Assembly (NCBI GenBank): GCA_027082775.1
Contig: JALWUI010000145.1
Coordinates: 1 to 38,300 of the forward strand
Reading direction: 5' to 3'
Length of the DNA stretch: 38,300 nt
DNA from: Candidatus Kapaibacterium sp.
GTDB lineage: Bacteria; Bacteroidota; Ignavibacteria; Kapaibacteriales; WFXC01
Under the pieces are notes generated by a model. The model saw only the letters and a list, made by a program, of their open reading frames with translations. It had not been told where the DNA came from and did no database searches. Positions 37,576 to 38,300 of this stretch are shown here, piece by piece; position 1 is the first letter of the stretch, and each line of letters starts with the position of its first letter. The position numbers and the translations under genes were made by a program.

Positions 37576-38300
37576 TGATCAAATTTGGAACGGACGGCTG
37601 GCGTGCTATTATCGCTGATGATTTTACCTTTCAAAATCTCCGATATGTGGCTTTAGCAACTGCCCGATACGCCAAGAAACAGGCATCCCGCCATCGCCCC
37701 AGTGTTGTCATTGGCTACGATACCCGCTTCCTCTCCAGAGAATTTGCTCGAGAGGTAGCACGGGTAATGGTGCAGGAAGGGATCAACGTCCACATTACTT
37801 TCCATATGACCTCCACCCCGCAGGTTTCATTTGCAACCAAACAGAAGCGTGCCACGGTCGGCGTTATTATCACTGCCAGTCACAATCCCCCCATTTACAA
37901 CGGGTTCAAGGTCAAGGCGACCTTCGGTGGCCCAGCAGCACCGGAACAAATTGCAGCGATTGAAGAGGAACTGGCAAAAATCTTAAAGAACCCGCCCAAA
38001 AAATGGGATCTCACGGACTTTGACACCTTGGTCACAAAGCGAAAAATTTCACTATTCAGTGCGCGGGAATCGTACTGGCGGCATATTCGGCGCAAGATTG
38101 ATCTGGAACTGATCAATTCCCGGCGATTCAAAATTGCCTACGATCCAATGTACGGCGCTGGCATCCATCTGCTGGAGCCCCTGGTTCCAAAGGCAATCAC
38201 GATTCACAACGAATGGAATCCGGGATTTGGCGAACTCCACGCGCCGGAGCCCATCGAGGCGAATTTGCGGGAATTGATTCAACTGGTACAGGAAGAAGAA
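37575..38300 (+). CDS. Phosphoglucomutase/phosphomannomutase family protein (truncated by window end)
   Basis: MIKFGTDGWRAIIADDFTFQNLRYVALATARYAKK...VVIGYDTRFLSREFA...GVIITASHNPPIYNGFKVKA; start overlaps the eno stop (TGATG). Absent from the ORF track only because no stop is in the window. Confidence 0.93.

Overview
Ordinary-looking chromosomal window of a Bacteroidota/Chlorobiota-type bacterium. The lineage call is inferred from TAnnTTTG-like promoter elements, type IX secretion (T9SS)-like C-terminal domains and a UpxY/NusG-like factor. I see about 31 protein genes: RNase Y (5'-truncated by the window as read on +), ZapA plus a large coiled-coil partner candidate, TamB, an AI-2E-type permease, thioredoxin-like proteins, an M42 peptidase, PyrE, Xth, a secreted M24 peptidase, T9SS cargo candidates, acylphosphatase, an MGMT-like protein, a PAS histidine kinase, an M16 pair, an outer-membrane/ASH-domain pair, an acyl-CoA/acetoacetyl-CoA ligase, CysQ, PdxA, an M1 peptidase, a NusG paralog, an acyl-CoA dehydrogenase, HutU, DUF971, TrxA, PCD, enolase and a truncated phosphohexomutase. 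There is one tRNA-Leu(UAA). No CRISPR array, transposase, prophage or defence island is visible. The most interesting signal is non-coding. The zapA-rny intergenic region (minus strand, about 841->562) can fold into an about 280-nt, almost fully nested RNA closed by a perfect 16-bp stem and followed by a T6 run. It is a candidate 6S RNA by position, but larger and more branched than a canonical 6S. It could also be a new structured RNA or, less likely, a MITE.
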